Source: Orobanche coerulescens
Lineage: Eukaryota; Streptophyta; Magnoliopsida; Lamiales; Orobanchaceae
NCBI GenBank assembly: GCA_033398695.1
Contig: CM065816.1
Span: forward strand, 133,955,358 to 134,019,357
Direction: 5' to 3'
DNA: 64,000 bases
Shown: positions 21,343 through 31,739 of the stretch, piece after piece
How the letters are laid out: each line of letters opens with the position of its first letter
How positions within the stretch are numbered: position 1 is the stretch's first letter
The notes under the pieces: generated by a model
Databases searched by the model: none
What the model saw: only the letters and a program-made list of their open reading frames with translations
Told to the model about the DNA's origin: nothing
Program-made: the position numbers and the translations under genes

Positions 21343-23260
21343 GAAGGAATACACAATACTTAATGCATGCATATATGTGCAACATGCAACATTCATATTA
21401 AATTTTCAAAGTTTGTCGGTTAGTGATTCGATCAGGACTGATTCAGTAGGGTGATTGGTTCCACATTGCTCCTACTCAATACCAAATTATTGTACTTTGG
21501 GAGGTTCGTTGCTATAAATCGTGAGCTGCGATATGGGGCAACAAGAATCTTAAAGAAATAGTTTGTTCACCTTGACTTGCTGCTTTCTTTACCGATTTTG
21601 ATTTTTTTTATTTCTTATTTTAGGACATCCCATATATACTATTTGTGAAACCAATTTGACAAATCTCAAAAAAATTAAATGACCATAATCCATGTCATAA
21701 TCTATTGTCCAATCAAATTGTGGAATTATTACACATCATTCTTTTTGCCACATAATAATTAATTTATTTATAATTTATATTATTTGTAATTGAAATTGAA
21801 ATGAAACCTAATCTATGGATATAAATCTTATTATAGTTGCTAAATATAAAAATACCGGATAACATATTAATCAATTTGTCTGAAAATACTAATTTATTAA
21901 AATACATCCCGAAAATACAATATATTTGTATATTAAATTAAATTGAACGTAATCCTTTCGCCATTTACACACATATGCATGTTCAATGCCAATCTTGCTA
22001 ATTAAAGGATCATTTTGTTTTAGAAAAATATAAATTTTGACTGAGACTATTTTAATATTTTGTGGTAAATAATATTTAATTTTTAACTCAAGTCTAACAA
22101 ATTTGTAACTTATATATATATATATATACTTTTCCACGAAAAAAAATATTTCAGATTTTTTTTAAAAAAAGAATAAAAATTATACACTTTTATTTTATTT
22201 ATTGAAACAATATATATATATATATATATAATACAAATTTTCGTTTCTGTTTTTTTATAAATTTTTAGTTTTTTAATTTTTTTAATATTTTCCCTTTTTA
22301 TTTAAATATTGTAATTTTATTTTAAAAAATAAGTTTTTGTTTTTATTAAAATAAAATTAAAAGTTCGGAAATAGAGATAACAATTTTGATTATATAAATT
22401 CCAGATTATTCAAATTATTATTTCTTAATCTATTTTTTTTAGATTTTTAGATTTTTTACGAAAAGATTTTTTAAAAAAAAAATAAAAGTAGCAGGTTTTT
22501 CTTTTAAAAATAAAATAAAATAATTCAGATTTTTATTTATTACGGAAAATAATATTCCTGATTATTTGTCTTAATTTTTTTTATTTTTTCTAATTTAAAT
22601 TAAAATTTTTGATTTTTTAATATTAGTATTCCAGAATAACAAAAATATTACCTTAAAGTTTAAAACTTTTTTTTTTATTTTGCAGATATTTTTTAAAATA
22701 AAATAAATAAGTTCTGATTTTTTTAAATTTTTTCAGATTTTTTATATTTTTATATATTTAGGTTTTTTTATTTTTTATTATTTTGTTATTATTTTTACGA
22801 AAATGAACAGTAGTTTGTATTATTATTATTACTTATATTTAATATTTAAGTTTTTATTATTTTTCATATTTTTATGAATAAAAAAATAAATAATAAAAAT
22901 AATAATAAAAATAATTAAAAAATAAAATAAAAAATAAAAAAAAAATTTCATTAGCTTGAAAAATATAATTTCTAAGCATTATATGTATCCAATTTAATGG
23001 AAAACAAATAATCAAATAAATTAACTAATATCAATAATCACAAAGTAGGGGAGAATTTATAACAATCAAAAATACGTGATGTAATTGATGAAATAATATT
23101 TTCCTATTGAAGCGAAAATCATAATCGTTAAAAATATTTATTTGGAATTATTATATAAATATTAATAATAATATAGATATGGTTTCATCATAACCCCAGT
23201 ACAAGAAAATTACTCACTCATAATAACAACAAAAATAAATAAATATTTTATAATATTATT
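21343..23260. other. Very AT-rich intergenic DNA
   Basis: Poly-A/T-rich low-complexity sequence with (TA)n tracts at 22111-22128 and 22211-22230, and almost pure A/T between about 22140 and 22950. I see no gene. It could be a decayed retroelement interior, but nothing supports that directly. Confidence 0.6.
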
Positions 23261-23269
23261 ACTCAAATA

Positions 23270-23920
23270 TAATTTTATTACACAATATTTTTATTTCTCC
23301 CTTTTACAATAATATCTCTCTCTTTTTTTTCTCTCCAAAAAACACTACACCTTCCTCCCCTATTTATACTACTTCAAAATTAATAAAATAATAATTTTTA
23401 AAAATATTTAAATCCCACCACTCAATTATTCACGGCTGCCAAGGAGATGCTGATGTAGTGAATGACGTCAGCAGAGAGTTGAATTTCTGGTCCAATAGGG
23501 TGTTGACATGTGGCAAAATATGGTCCGTCTATTTAATTGTCCTTTGAACGGTCATAACTTCTTCATACGAACTCGTATCTGGATGAATTTTTTTTAAAAC
23601 AATCATCTCGACGAGCCGAATAAAATGAGACCAGTCGTGACTATATTTGAATTTTGTAAAAATATCGTCTTTGAACCAATTGATCTGTCTTGTACCGGTT
23701 GGTTAACCTCTAGATATAATTTAATTCTAATTAATTATCCAAAAATGACACAAAATTATAGAAAATTCTAACAAAATGAAATAATATAAATATATGGTAA
23801 AACGAATAAATTATCACACAAAACACACAATTATATACATAAAATACTAATAAAAATATTACTCAAAATATACCAAACACCAACCCACCATACAGAACTA
23901 GGCCGAGAGGGAGATACTCA
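23270..23920 (-). repeat. LTR-like or promoter-like region, minus strand
   Basis: The minus strand has a TATA box (AGTATAAATA, 23361-23370) followed by a purine-rich leader. Upstream are plant-promoter or LTR-like words such as CTGACGTCA and CCACATGTCAACACC. The arrangement suggests a solo LTR, but no ends or TSD could be fixed. Confidence 0.3.
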
Positions 23921-23994
23921 ATGCTCAGATTAAGTTTTTTGATTTTATTGTATGTATAGTTGTGTACTGCGAATTAATGTGTTTTATGAAACAG

Positions 23995-24147
23995 GGCTTA
24001 TTTAAAAGCACTGCGAGCACTCCAGTTATACTAGATAGTGATGATGATTATGATTTAGAGATTTCTGAGAAGACAAGTAAAAAAGTAGATGAAAATGAGG
24101 TTATTTTAGAAGAAGTTGAAGTTCATGGAGATGAAGCTGATACATAA
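23995..24147 (+). pseudogene. Terminal exon of an unidentified gene
   Basis: After a splice acceptor (AAACAG ending 23994) an open frame of about 50 codons runs to a TAA at 24145-24147. The peptide is acidic: it starts GLFKSTASTPVILDSDDDYD and ends EEVEVHGDEADT. Upstream exons are not recognisable, because the DNA before it is AT-rich and LTR-like. It converges on the Mutator-like transposase gene, whose stop is about 420 bases away. Some autonomous Mutator elements carry two convergent genes, so this could be the partner gene's last exon. That is inference; it may equally be an unrelated host exon. Confidence 0.35.
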
Positions 24148-24570
24148 GATACAAGACTAAAGGAACAACAACAGATGGGGAAAAGGGGATCCAAATGATT
24201 GTTGTTTTTAAGTTAATCTTAGATATTTTGGTGTGATGGTGATGAATTATAGTTGTTATGGTCACACTAATGAACTTTTGTTATTTAAACTTATATGCTT
24301 TTGGTATAAACTATTGCTCTTTAAACTGAGCTACTTTATTATGGTTAATATTTGCCTCCATATTCACCTTTATTTTCTTTACATCACTGAACATTTAAGT
24401 TTCAATTCAAAGATAAAGAAAATAAAGACAAAATTATGCATTTCATTTTAACTTATAATCAGAATAATGAATCATTACGAATCAAAATTATGCATTTCAT
24501 TTCAACTTAGATAGTCACAAATATCAAAATACATAAGCAATTTAGGTTTCATAGTATAAACATCCCCTTA
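24148..24570. other. Intergenic spacer between convergent coding remnants
   Basis: AT-rich with a near-duplicate pair (AAAATTATGCATTTCATTT at about 24429 and 24485). No gene seen. Confidence 0.5.
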
Positions 24571-25255
24571 TGTCATGGTCATCATGACGACAAATGCTAC
24601 ATCACTTCTTCTGGCGGCGCCTTTGCCTCGTCTGTTCATCCATTTATCGAGTTTCTTCTGGAGGGTTATTCCAATCCACATCACCTATGGGAATGAATAC
24701 TTTGCAAGATTTTCTATTGTGGCCGGTTCCCTTACACCTACCGCACACCTGAGGCCGTCTACCTGCGGCTAAATTTTCAACAGCGGACCGTGCATGACTC
24801 ATTCTTGGTCGGACGGCTTGTCGTACCTTCTCTGGAGGTAAGCAAACGATGGATGAGATCTTCGGTGGGACATTCCACTCATCAAGATGTGGGATAGGAT
24901 TAATATGCTCCTTATAAGTCTCTCAAGGCCTTGTTGCTTGAAATAATGACTAACGAAATCATACACAGAAAAACCATTACCAGCGCGCCTGTTACAATAA
25001 GCAATTATGTCACATACATAGACAAAAACATTGAATGATGTGCACATTAGAGCAAAAAAATGACCTTATAGCGGCAACAGCATGACGACATGGAATCTGA
25101 TCCAAATCAAACTCCCGACAACAATATGTCCAGGTTCGAAGGTCGATCTCATAAGAAACTTTGTTTTCTTCGACTTTATAAACAAGTGGAGTGGTAGCCC
25201 GAACAGTAAGAGTCAGACTGTCTTGCACAGAATTAGAGAGCTTTTCAAAAGTGTG
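24571..25255 (-). pseudogene. Mutator-like (MULE) transposase, C-terminal part
   Basis: The minus strand encodes the end of a MuDR-type transposase. Exon 1 (25255-25065) has the SWIM zinc-finger block: CCREFDLDQIPCRHAVAAI, i.e. CxCx-n-CxH type with the first Cys pair slightly altered. A GT-AG intron of 76 nt (25064-24989) follows. Exon 2 (24988-24571) carries the downstream DFVSHYF and EHINPIPHLDEWNVP segments, then a CX2CX4HX4C zinc knuckle (CGRCKGTGHNRKSC), and stops at 24571. Splicing removes an apparent frameshift, which supports the intron. The 5' part, with the DDE catalytic domain, is missing because the SireE element starts exactly at 25256 and the far flank of SireE is deleted. No Mutator terminal inverted repeat was found nearby. 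Confidence 0.82.
24989..25064 (-). other. Intron of the MULE transposase gene
   Basis: The minus strand begins GTCATTTTTTTG and ends TTGTAACAG. Its removal joins the SWIM block and the downstream conserved segment in one frame. Confidence 0.7.
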
Positions 25256-26519
25256 TGTTGTCCACTAAGTATACAGGATACAGGTTGGAAAGTGTTTTAA
25301 ACAACAGGCCGTACGGTTTTCAAATCTGAGTGCGTAGCGGAAGTCTTGTTAAAGCGAGTTGTTGTAAATACAACAACTAGATATGAGGTGTATACTTAAA
25401 GATAATCACAAATATTAAAACAGTAAATGCAAAAGGTAAATGACACAGTAATTAAAGTGGTTTGAGGTAAACCCCTCTACGTCCACTGGTCCTTCACACA
25501 GGAGTGGAAATGTTTATTATAAATACTACGTACACAACTACATATTTATAATCAAACATAATCAATATATCGTTCACACAGATTGATATAATGATCTTAG
25601 CCTTCAACCGTTCACACAGATTGATTTAATCTTTCACTTGACTGCTTTCTTCACACACAGTTCTGAATCTACGTCTCTTCAATGCAAGTCCATCACACAC
25701 AGTTCAGGAATAGCAAGGTTTCTCAGTCCACACAGGGTTGATGGGTTTTGTTCAAGGGTAGAACAATGTTTGAATAACAACTTTGACTTTATGGGCTTTT
25801 AGCTGATGATGTGTTGTTCACGGTTTGAGCACTTGTATATCTCTTCTTTCAGAATAGCAGTATGCTTTGGGAGATATGTTTGCTCAGATGTATATGATGA
25901 TAACTTCGTTTGATTTCGTGTGTCAGTTGTTCATGATTGATCTTTAAACTCTGGAGATATATATAGCCTTCTTGAATATATCCGTTGAGATAGATAAGTT
26001 GAGAAGAAGTCCGTTCCAACGGTATGATGTGTTTGAATAAAACACAATCCGGATTTTGCGATTGATTGAAGATCTTTGACGGCTTAATATTTAAATACTT
26101 TATCCTTTAATATTTAAATATATCTTTTTAAACGGGACTTTGACTTTAGCAAATAACAAAGATTCCTTCTTGTCCTGTTCCGATATGAATGTTGTATCCA
26201 ATCATGCTGTAGGCATATTGGATTAGATCGATACTGTATGGGAAGATAGCTGTATAGTCGATTTCGGACAGCTTCCATACTTAGTCTTATGAGACTCCTT
26301 TGCTGTATGATTGATTCACTGTATGCAGGGACTACGAGAAGTCTTCGATATAGGTTGACACCTTTGATCAGCTTTTCGATACAACTGTTTGCTGCATGTT
26401 GTATTGGCACATTGTCAATACATTCTGTCAAAACTTTTGATACAGGGATTGTTATCCCAACAATTTCAATACAGGGATTGTTATCCCAACATTTCGATAC
26501 AGGGATTGTTATCCCAACA
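25256..26519 (-). repeat. SireE 3' LTR (1264 bp)
   Basis: On the minus strand it starts TGTTGGGATAACAATCCC and ends GGACAACA. A minus-strand TATA box lies at about 25956-25964. It matches 45315-45363 plus 46528-46730 of the 5' LTR and shows the undisturbed sequence where the other LTR received a MITE. Confidence 0.9.
26436..26519 (-). repeat. Triplicated LTR terminus of SireE
   Basis: The terminal block containing GGGATTGTTATCCCAACA occurs three times, ending at 26462, 26491 and 26519 (period 28-29 bp). Each unit holds the imperfect inverted repeat GGGATtgttATCCC. Confidence 0.9.
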
Positions 26520-26537
26520 ATTTCTCCCTTTTTGATA
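26520..26537 (-). other. SireE polypurine tract
   Basis: Minus strand ATCAAAAAGGGAGAAAT directly before the LTR start TGTTGGG. This is the usual plus-strand priming site. Confidence 0.8.
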
Positions 26538-27059
26538 ATTTGCCAAGTTTTGCCAAGTCTTCCTTTTAAAGCCTTTTGATGTTATCCAAACTGTAATATC
26601 CGCAATTTTCGATTTTCGGTAAATTTCTTTTTTGGCCGGAGTCCGTTTTGACGACTCGCTCATGACCGTTTCGTCATTTCGAGAATGGTTAATTCTGCAC
26701 TTTTTGTCATCTGAGTTCGTTTCGGTATCGTTTTGTTGAGTTCCGAGCTTTTTAGCGACTTTTCCGCACTTGAGTTCGATTCTTGCGAATCTCGTCCGAA
26801 ACTGTTGTTTCGAGTTTCTCGTAAGTTCATTTAATGTTATTATTCATTTTGCGAGCTTTGTATTGGTGTTTCGATCGCGTATCGTGATTTTCGGACGTTT
26901 TGGGCCATTTTCGTAATTTCCCAAAGTTTTGGGTAATTACTTCCGTTGTTGAATTAGAGCCTTGGGTGGTGGAATTGTGTGTTCTCTTAGCTCTTAGATT
27001 CGTCTTTGCGAGTACGTCGTAACCATATCATCGATTCGTATTCGAGTTCGGATTTGGGT

Positions 27060-27365
27060 CGTTGGGCCGTCGAGTTAGCCCGGCGAGTCATGGCCGCAAC
27101 ACAGGCCGAGGCCGGGCGAGTCACGGCCGGTAGTGCTCGGCGGCTCTGGCGAGTCACGGCCCGGCGATGATCAGCGATTTAAAGCCGGCAGTCCACACAG
27201 GCAGCGGCCTGGTGGCAGGCCGCAGCACACTCTGTGGCATTTTTCGGCCCAAGCCATTGTCTGGGTGCCGCGGCACCTCCGGCCGAGCCGCGTCACCGCC
27301 GACCACGGGAGCCATTTTTGGGCACTGTGCGCGGCACACTCCCGGCCGCGACACACTGTGCGATC
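27060..27365 (+). repeat. GC-rich microrepeat cassette, TekA-plus 5' LTR
   Basis: Repeated words CGAGTCACGGCC, GCCGCGGCAC and GCGGCACAC. It occupies the place held in TekA-minus by the TAGCGTGCGCTA cassette. Counterpart in the 3' LTR at about 32220-32525. Confidence 0.75.
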
Positions 27366-28415
27366 TGTTATGGCCTGCAGACGTTTTCTTGACCATTTTT
27401 CACTCGGTTTTCTTATCTTCCGCTTGGAGCTTGGTAAATCATGGAGAGATGTTGTTGGACAATCAATCCATGAAGTTTTGAAGTTCATATCATCAATCAT
27501 CCATCCTATAACACCCTCCGATCTACCGATCGTGTCGATTTCCTAGAAATCTAGTTTTGGGGAATTTGGGTGTTTTGGTTGTTTTCGTCCGATTAATCCG
27601 ATTTAACTTAGGATTATGATGGATTGATGATTATTTAGATGTATTATATCATTTCCCTTGTTATTCCATGGTTGGATCGTATCGATTCGTTGTTTTGGTC
27701 AAGTTCTTGATCGACGCCTTGAAGGTGTCCGGTAGAATGTCATAGAGGGGTTTTCGGGCGTTCTACGATTATTCTTCATCGTATGATCGTTGATTTATTA
27801 ATTGCATGATGTTAGGGTCGTGTTTCTTGCGAAGAAACCGTGTTTAACCCTTCCGTTCATCGTCGTCTTCCTTTTCGATAGCATCAGGCGTTTCGAAGCT
27901 TTCCGGTTGAGCCGTGTTCGTCGGAATACTTGCGTGCCAATTTCGAGGCAAGTATCTTGCCCATACATTTATATTTCATTGGCATAATTATTGATAAATG
28001 ATTTTATGCGAAATCCAATGTTTAATGAACGTTAAAAAGGATCGGTATGTCCTCGATAAATATTGTCTTTCAACGATAATTCGAATATTTCGTGAATGGA
28101 TATGTTCTCGGAATATGTGTGTTATTTTCGTACCTTGAGAGACGTTATAATCGCATTGAGTGAATATAATAGACCATAATTGTTTGCCGAGGATTGTGTA
28201 TTGAATTGTATGTTTGTTCGGTGGGTATTCGACATGATGTGATGTTAGTCGTTACTCCTTTGAAAGGAGGTTGTGATGCTTAATGTTGCTTGTCTTGATA
28301 ATCGACTATTGTTGTGTGCTTGTTGTATGTGATGTGCCTCCGGGTAGGATTGTTGAATCTCCGGGATCCATACTTGCTAGTATGGGTCGGGCGAAACCGT
28401 AGGGTTATCCAATAT

Positions 28416-28560
28416 GGGTATGTCTTGCCGGGACTCCGAGGTTCGGGGCTTGCTAGCCCGATGCCGGGATAACTTGTGGGGTTATCATCGGGTATGTCTT
28501 GCGGGGACTCCGAGGTTCGTGGCTTGTTAGCGCGATGCCGGGATAACTTATGGTTGTGGT
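28416..28560 (+). repeat. 74-bp minisatellite, TekA-plus 5' LTR
   Basis: Two good units starting GGGTATGTCTTGC at 28416 and 28490, and a degenerate third near 28626. The same repeat is at about 33560-33700 in the 3' LTR. Confidence 0.85.
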
Positions 28561-29424
28561 TTGGTTGTGATATTCGTGTCGTGGAGACATGTGATTTGAT
28601 ATGTTTTTCCTATTGGGTTATTCACTCGGGTTTGTTCTTCGGGAGCATCTGAGGTTCGTGGCTTGTTAGCACGGGACACGAATAATCCTTAGGAACATGT
28701 GATTTGTGATTTGGGTCACGGACCCCGTGTTTTGTGAAATGGGTTGTGGACCTGCGTATTGTTCTGGAACTTGAATTTTGGAAAATGACTTTTGGTTGTG
28801 TCCCTAAATGTTTTCGAAAGTTTTTAGTATTCTTATATCCAAAATGTTTTCTAAACTCCAGAGATAGTCAAATGTTTTGTAATATTGACATTGGTTTATT
28901 TCCTAACTTTCACTTTTTGAATTGTTTGATCAAGTGTATTTTCTCGGTAGTATATTCGCGATTATTACATTTTGTGGAGTATGATATGTATGGCTTGTTT
29001 TCGTATTTATACTTGCACTAGCAAAAGCAGTGGAGTTTTGCTAACCCCAGTATTCGGGGTGGATGTCTATTTTTGCATTCAGGTTTTGGAGCATAGCACA
29101 GGGTCGGCACGAAGGATGATGAAAGATGAACGATACTAATCACACGAGGATCCGTTGATGTCGTATTGGTCTAGTTGTATTTTCTTTTCCGCTGCAGTAT
29201 CTTTTCCCCGTTGTACGGGAGTTTATTGTATTTTGACCCCTGCATGGGTATGTGTTTGGAATGGAGTTGTATGTTATTATTGAAAGACCAAATCGGTCTA
29301 CTGAGTCATTTTAGCCTTAAAGGCGATGTTTAGGTGTTTGATTTTAGTTATCAGCCTGGTAGATCCTCGAGGAGAGGGTCTACGGCCTGTAATATCCCTG
29401 AGCCGATTGGGGGTGTTACATTAA

Positions 29425-29436
29425 TGGTATCAGAGC
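29425..29436 (+). other. TekA-plus primer-binding site
   Basis: TGGTATCAGAGC, initiator tRNA-Met type, four bases after the LTR end. Confidence 0.9.
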
Positions 29437-31726
29437 TTAGGTTGAGGAAACCTAGGCTGTCGGGTCGAGTTATGTGTTGTTGAGTCTTGTATTGTCAGAT
29501 TTTGTCTGACTGAGTCGTGTCGCGACGCGTCGTTTGAGTTTGTTGGTCGTGATTAGTATCGTGGGGCGATCATCATCTTCGTGCGACCTGTGGAAGTAAT
29601 TCTCCCTTCTTTGTGTTGTGCCTCGTGTGACACGAGCTATTTTTATGATTATTTGTTAAGTGATGGAATCCTTATGTGGATTTTGATTTCACGATATGTA
29701 TTTAGTTGGCTCTCGTATTTGATTTATACGAGGAGTGTCGTCGCTTGTGATGTCTTTTTATTGTTGTTTTTGTCCGTTGCTGATGATTTTCGAATCAATT
29801 TGCTCGTTTTACAAGTTCTCTTGTGGAAGCTTTGTGTTTATACGCGTACGACTTGTTCACTAGTCAGTACGGGAGGGTCCTTAGAGACCTCGAATGGGGT
29901 CAGTGGTTTTGTTACGAATCCTGGCGGTCTTCGTGGTATTTTATCGTTTGTTTCCGTTTAAAGACATGTATTGTCTTGATTTTAAACGTTTTGATGCGTG
30001 TACTAGGAGTTGTTTTAGTGAACGTCGATATGCGTGAGTTTTGGGCATTCTGGCCTATTGGATTTTTGAAAACCTTGAGTATCTTAGAAAAATAAAATTC
30101 GAGACATATTTTTCAAATGAGTTATTTTCTTGTGGTACATTCAAGGTGCCACAATATATTTCAAAATTTTTCTACCTCGAGGACCAAAATGTTTTGAGAT
30201 ATTTTCAATGTTTTAGAAACACTTTTATTTAGACCCAAGGGTCGAATATTTCTGAAAGTCTTTCGCTAAAAGAAGATGTCCTCATTTTTACCAAGTGCAT
30301 GATGGTTTTCAAAGTCTCGATAACGATGTTTCATGTTTGTAGTTTTTGAAAAGTGATACCAAAGATCAACCGGTGTTCTTCTAAATTACTTTCAAAATGA
30401 GGTTTTCGTTTTTAAAACCTATCCATTCCCATTTGAGGGCTGGGTATGTATGTATGATGTTCGCGTTGTCATTTTGATGTTTGCTCCCGAGTATGACCGA
30501 ATTGGCGGTGTGAGCGTTGAGTCGTTTTCCACACACTTGTTGTGTTAGCCCCATGTGAGAGGCGGGATGTTGGTGTTGAATATTGTCGCCTCGTGGTGAT
30601 TTCTGCGTTGTCGCGCATGTGCGAGCTGTTAGAGCTTGGGTTGGTATGGCCGTGTGCATCGGTGATGGTTTTGTTATGTGTCGGTTGTTTAATCTCTTGT
30701 TACCTTGCTCCCGTTTTTGTGAATTTCGTGGACGAGGTCGGAGGTAATACCCATACTATTTTGACTTCGGTATTTTCTCTTTCTCCAGTCTATCGATTCG
30801 CTCATGTTCGTTGATACTTTATGAACGTGTTCTGTATTTCGATTTGATCGTCTGAACGAACTGTGATCTTGTTGTGGGTCGATCTGGTTATCGCTGTGAT
30901 CTTTTCGAGTTCAGTTCGATTCTTGTGAACCTTGTTCGGAAGTGACATCATCTGGATCTATTAGTTCCTTTATTCGAAGTGGATCGGATTTGGAACTCTT
31001 GTGTTTTTGACTTTGTCGACTCATTATGTTTGTTGACATTTCTGAGCTTGTCCTGCCCCTTGCTTTTGTTGATCGAACAAGTGTGGTATTGTTTCGGAAT
31101 AACTCGTTTGTCGTTATGACTTTTCAATCGCTATTCCCTTTCCGGTGGATCTTATGGGAATGCATGTCTCGTAGTTCTCACTAGATCATCCTGAGAGTTG
31201 TTGTTTGAATTTTATTATCCTTCGTGTTTCGGACATGATTGTTCGATTTTTGTTGTCTCGGTCGTTTGTTTGTTCGGTTTTTGTCCTCGCTTCGTGATTG
31301 TTGAGCATTCAGGCTCCTTCCTAATTCCCTTAAGTTCGGGAAATTAGTCTCGTTTTCGATCTTCCAACCCTTGAGCGGTGGAATTCCGTATTGGTTCAGC
31401 GATTGGCTCGCGTTTCGATTGATGTACCGTTGGGTTGGTCAATCATACCGACTTTCGTTCGTGGTGTTTTGTGATTGTCGGATAATTTACTTGGCTATAT
31501 TATCCATTTGATGACGCTTGTCATTTGTTGGTTTTATTATATCCCTAACGGCGACGTTGTGTTGGTCGTCGTGGAGCGTGTTTTCACGCCGTATGTCTCT
31601 TTGCGTTTCTTGCAGCGTTTCGCCGTTGGGCACGAGTTTTCTGTTTTTGTGTATCTCGTCGAGTTTTTCCTGGCGGGTATATTGCTCCCCCCTACTTGTT
31701 TTAAGTTTCGGGACGAAACTTCTTTT

Positions 31727-31739
31727 AAGGAGGGTAGAA
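31727..31739 (+). other. TekA-plus polypurine tract
   Basis: AAGGAGGGTAGAA directly before the 3' LTR, preceded by the conserved TTTCGGGACGAAACTTC. Confidence 0.85.

Larger units (their letters stand above)
26592..29420 (+). repeat. TekA-plus 5' LTR
   Basis: 2829 bp, TGTAATATCC to GGTGTTACA. It holds a GC-rich cassette (about 27060-27365), a 74-bp tandem repeat (28416-28560) and the conserved hairpins at about 29015-29065 and 29358-29385. No clear TATA box is seen downstream of the cassette, unlike in TekA-minus. Confidence 0.93.
29421..31739 (+). other. TekA-plus non-coding interior
   Basis: About 2.3 kb with no retroelement protein motif in any frame. The longest frame, 126 codons at 29581-29961, is hydrophobic and low in information, and its counterpart in TekA-minus is not preserved as one frame. 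It probably serves only as packaging and priming sequence. Proteins would come from autonomous relatives. Confidence 0.8.

Noticed and set aside
27133..27546. Frames of 104-137 codons in the TekA-plus LTR
   Set aside because: Produced by the GC-rich cassette; the same region of the 3' LTR has shifted frames because of indels.
29425..29440. tRNA gene at PBS sites
   Set aside because: Only the complement of a tRNA 3' end is present; no cloverleaf.
29581..29961. 126-codon frame in the TekA-plus interior
   Set aside because: Hydrophobic, no motif, and not preserved as one frame in TekA-minus.
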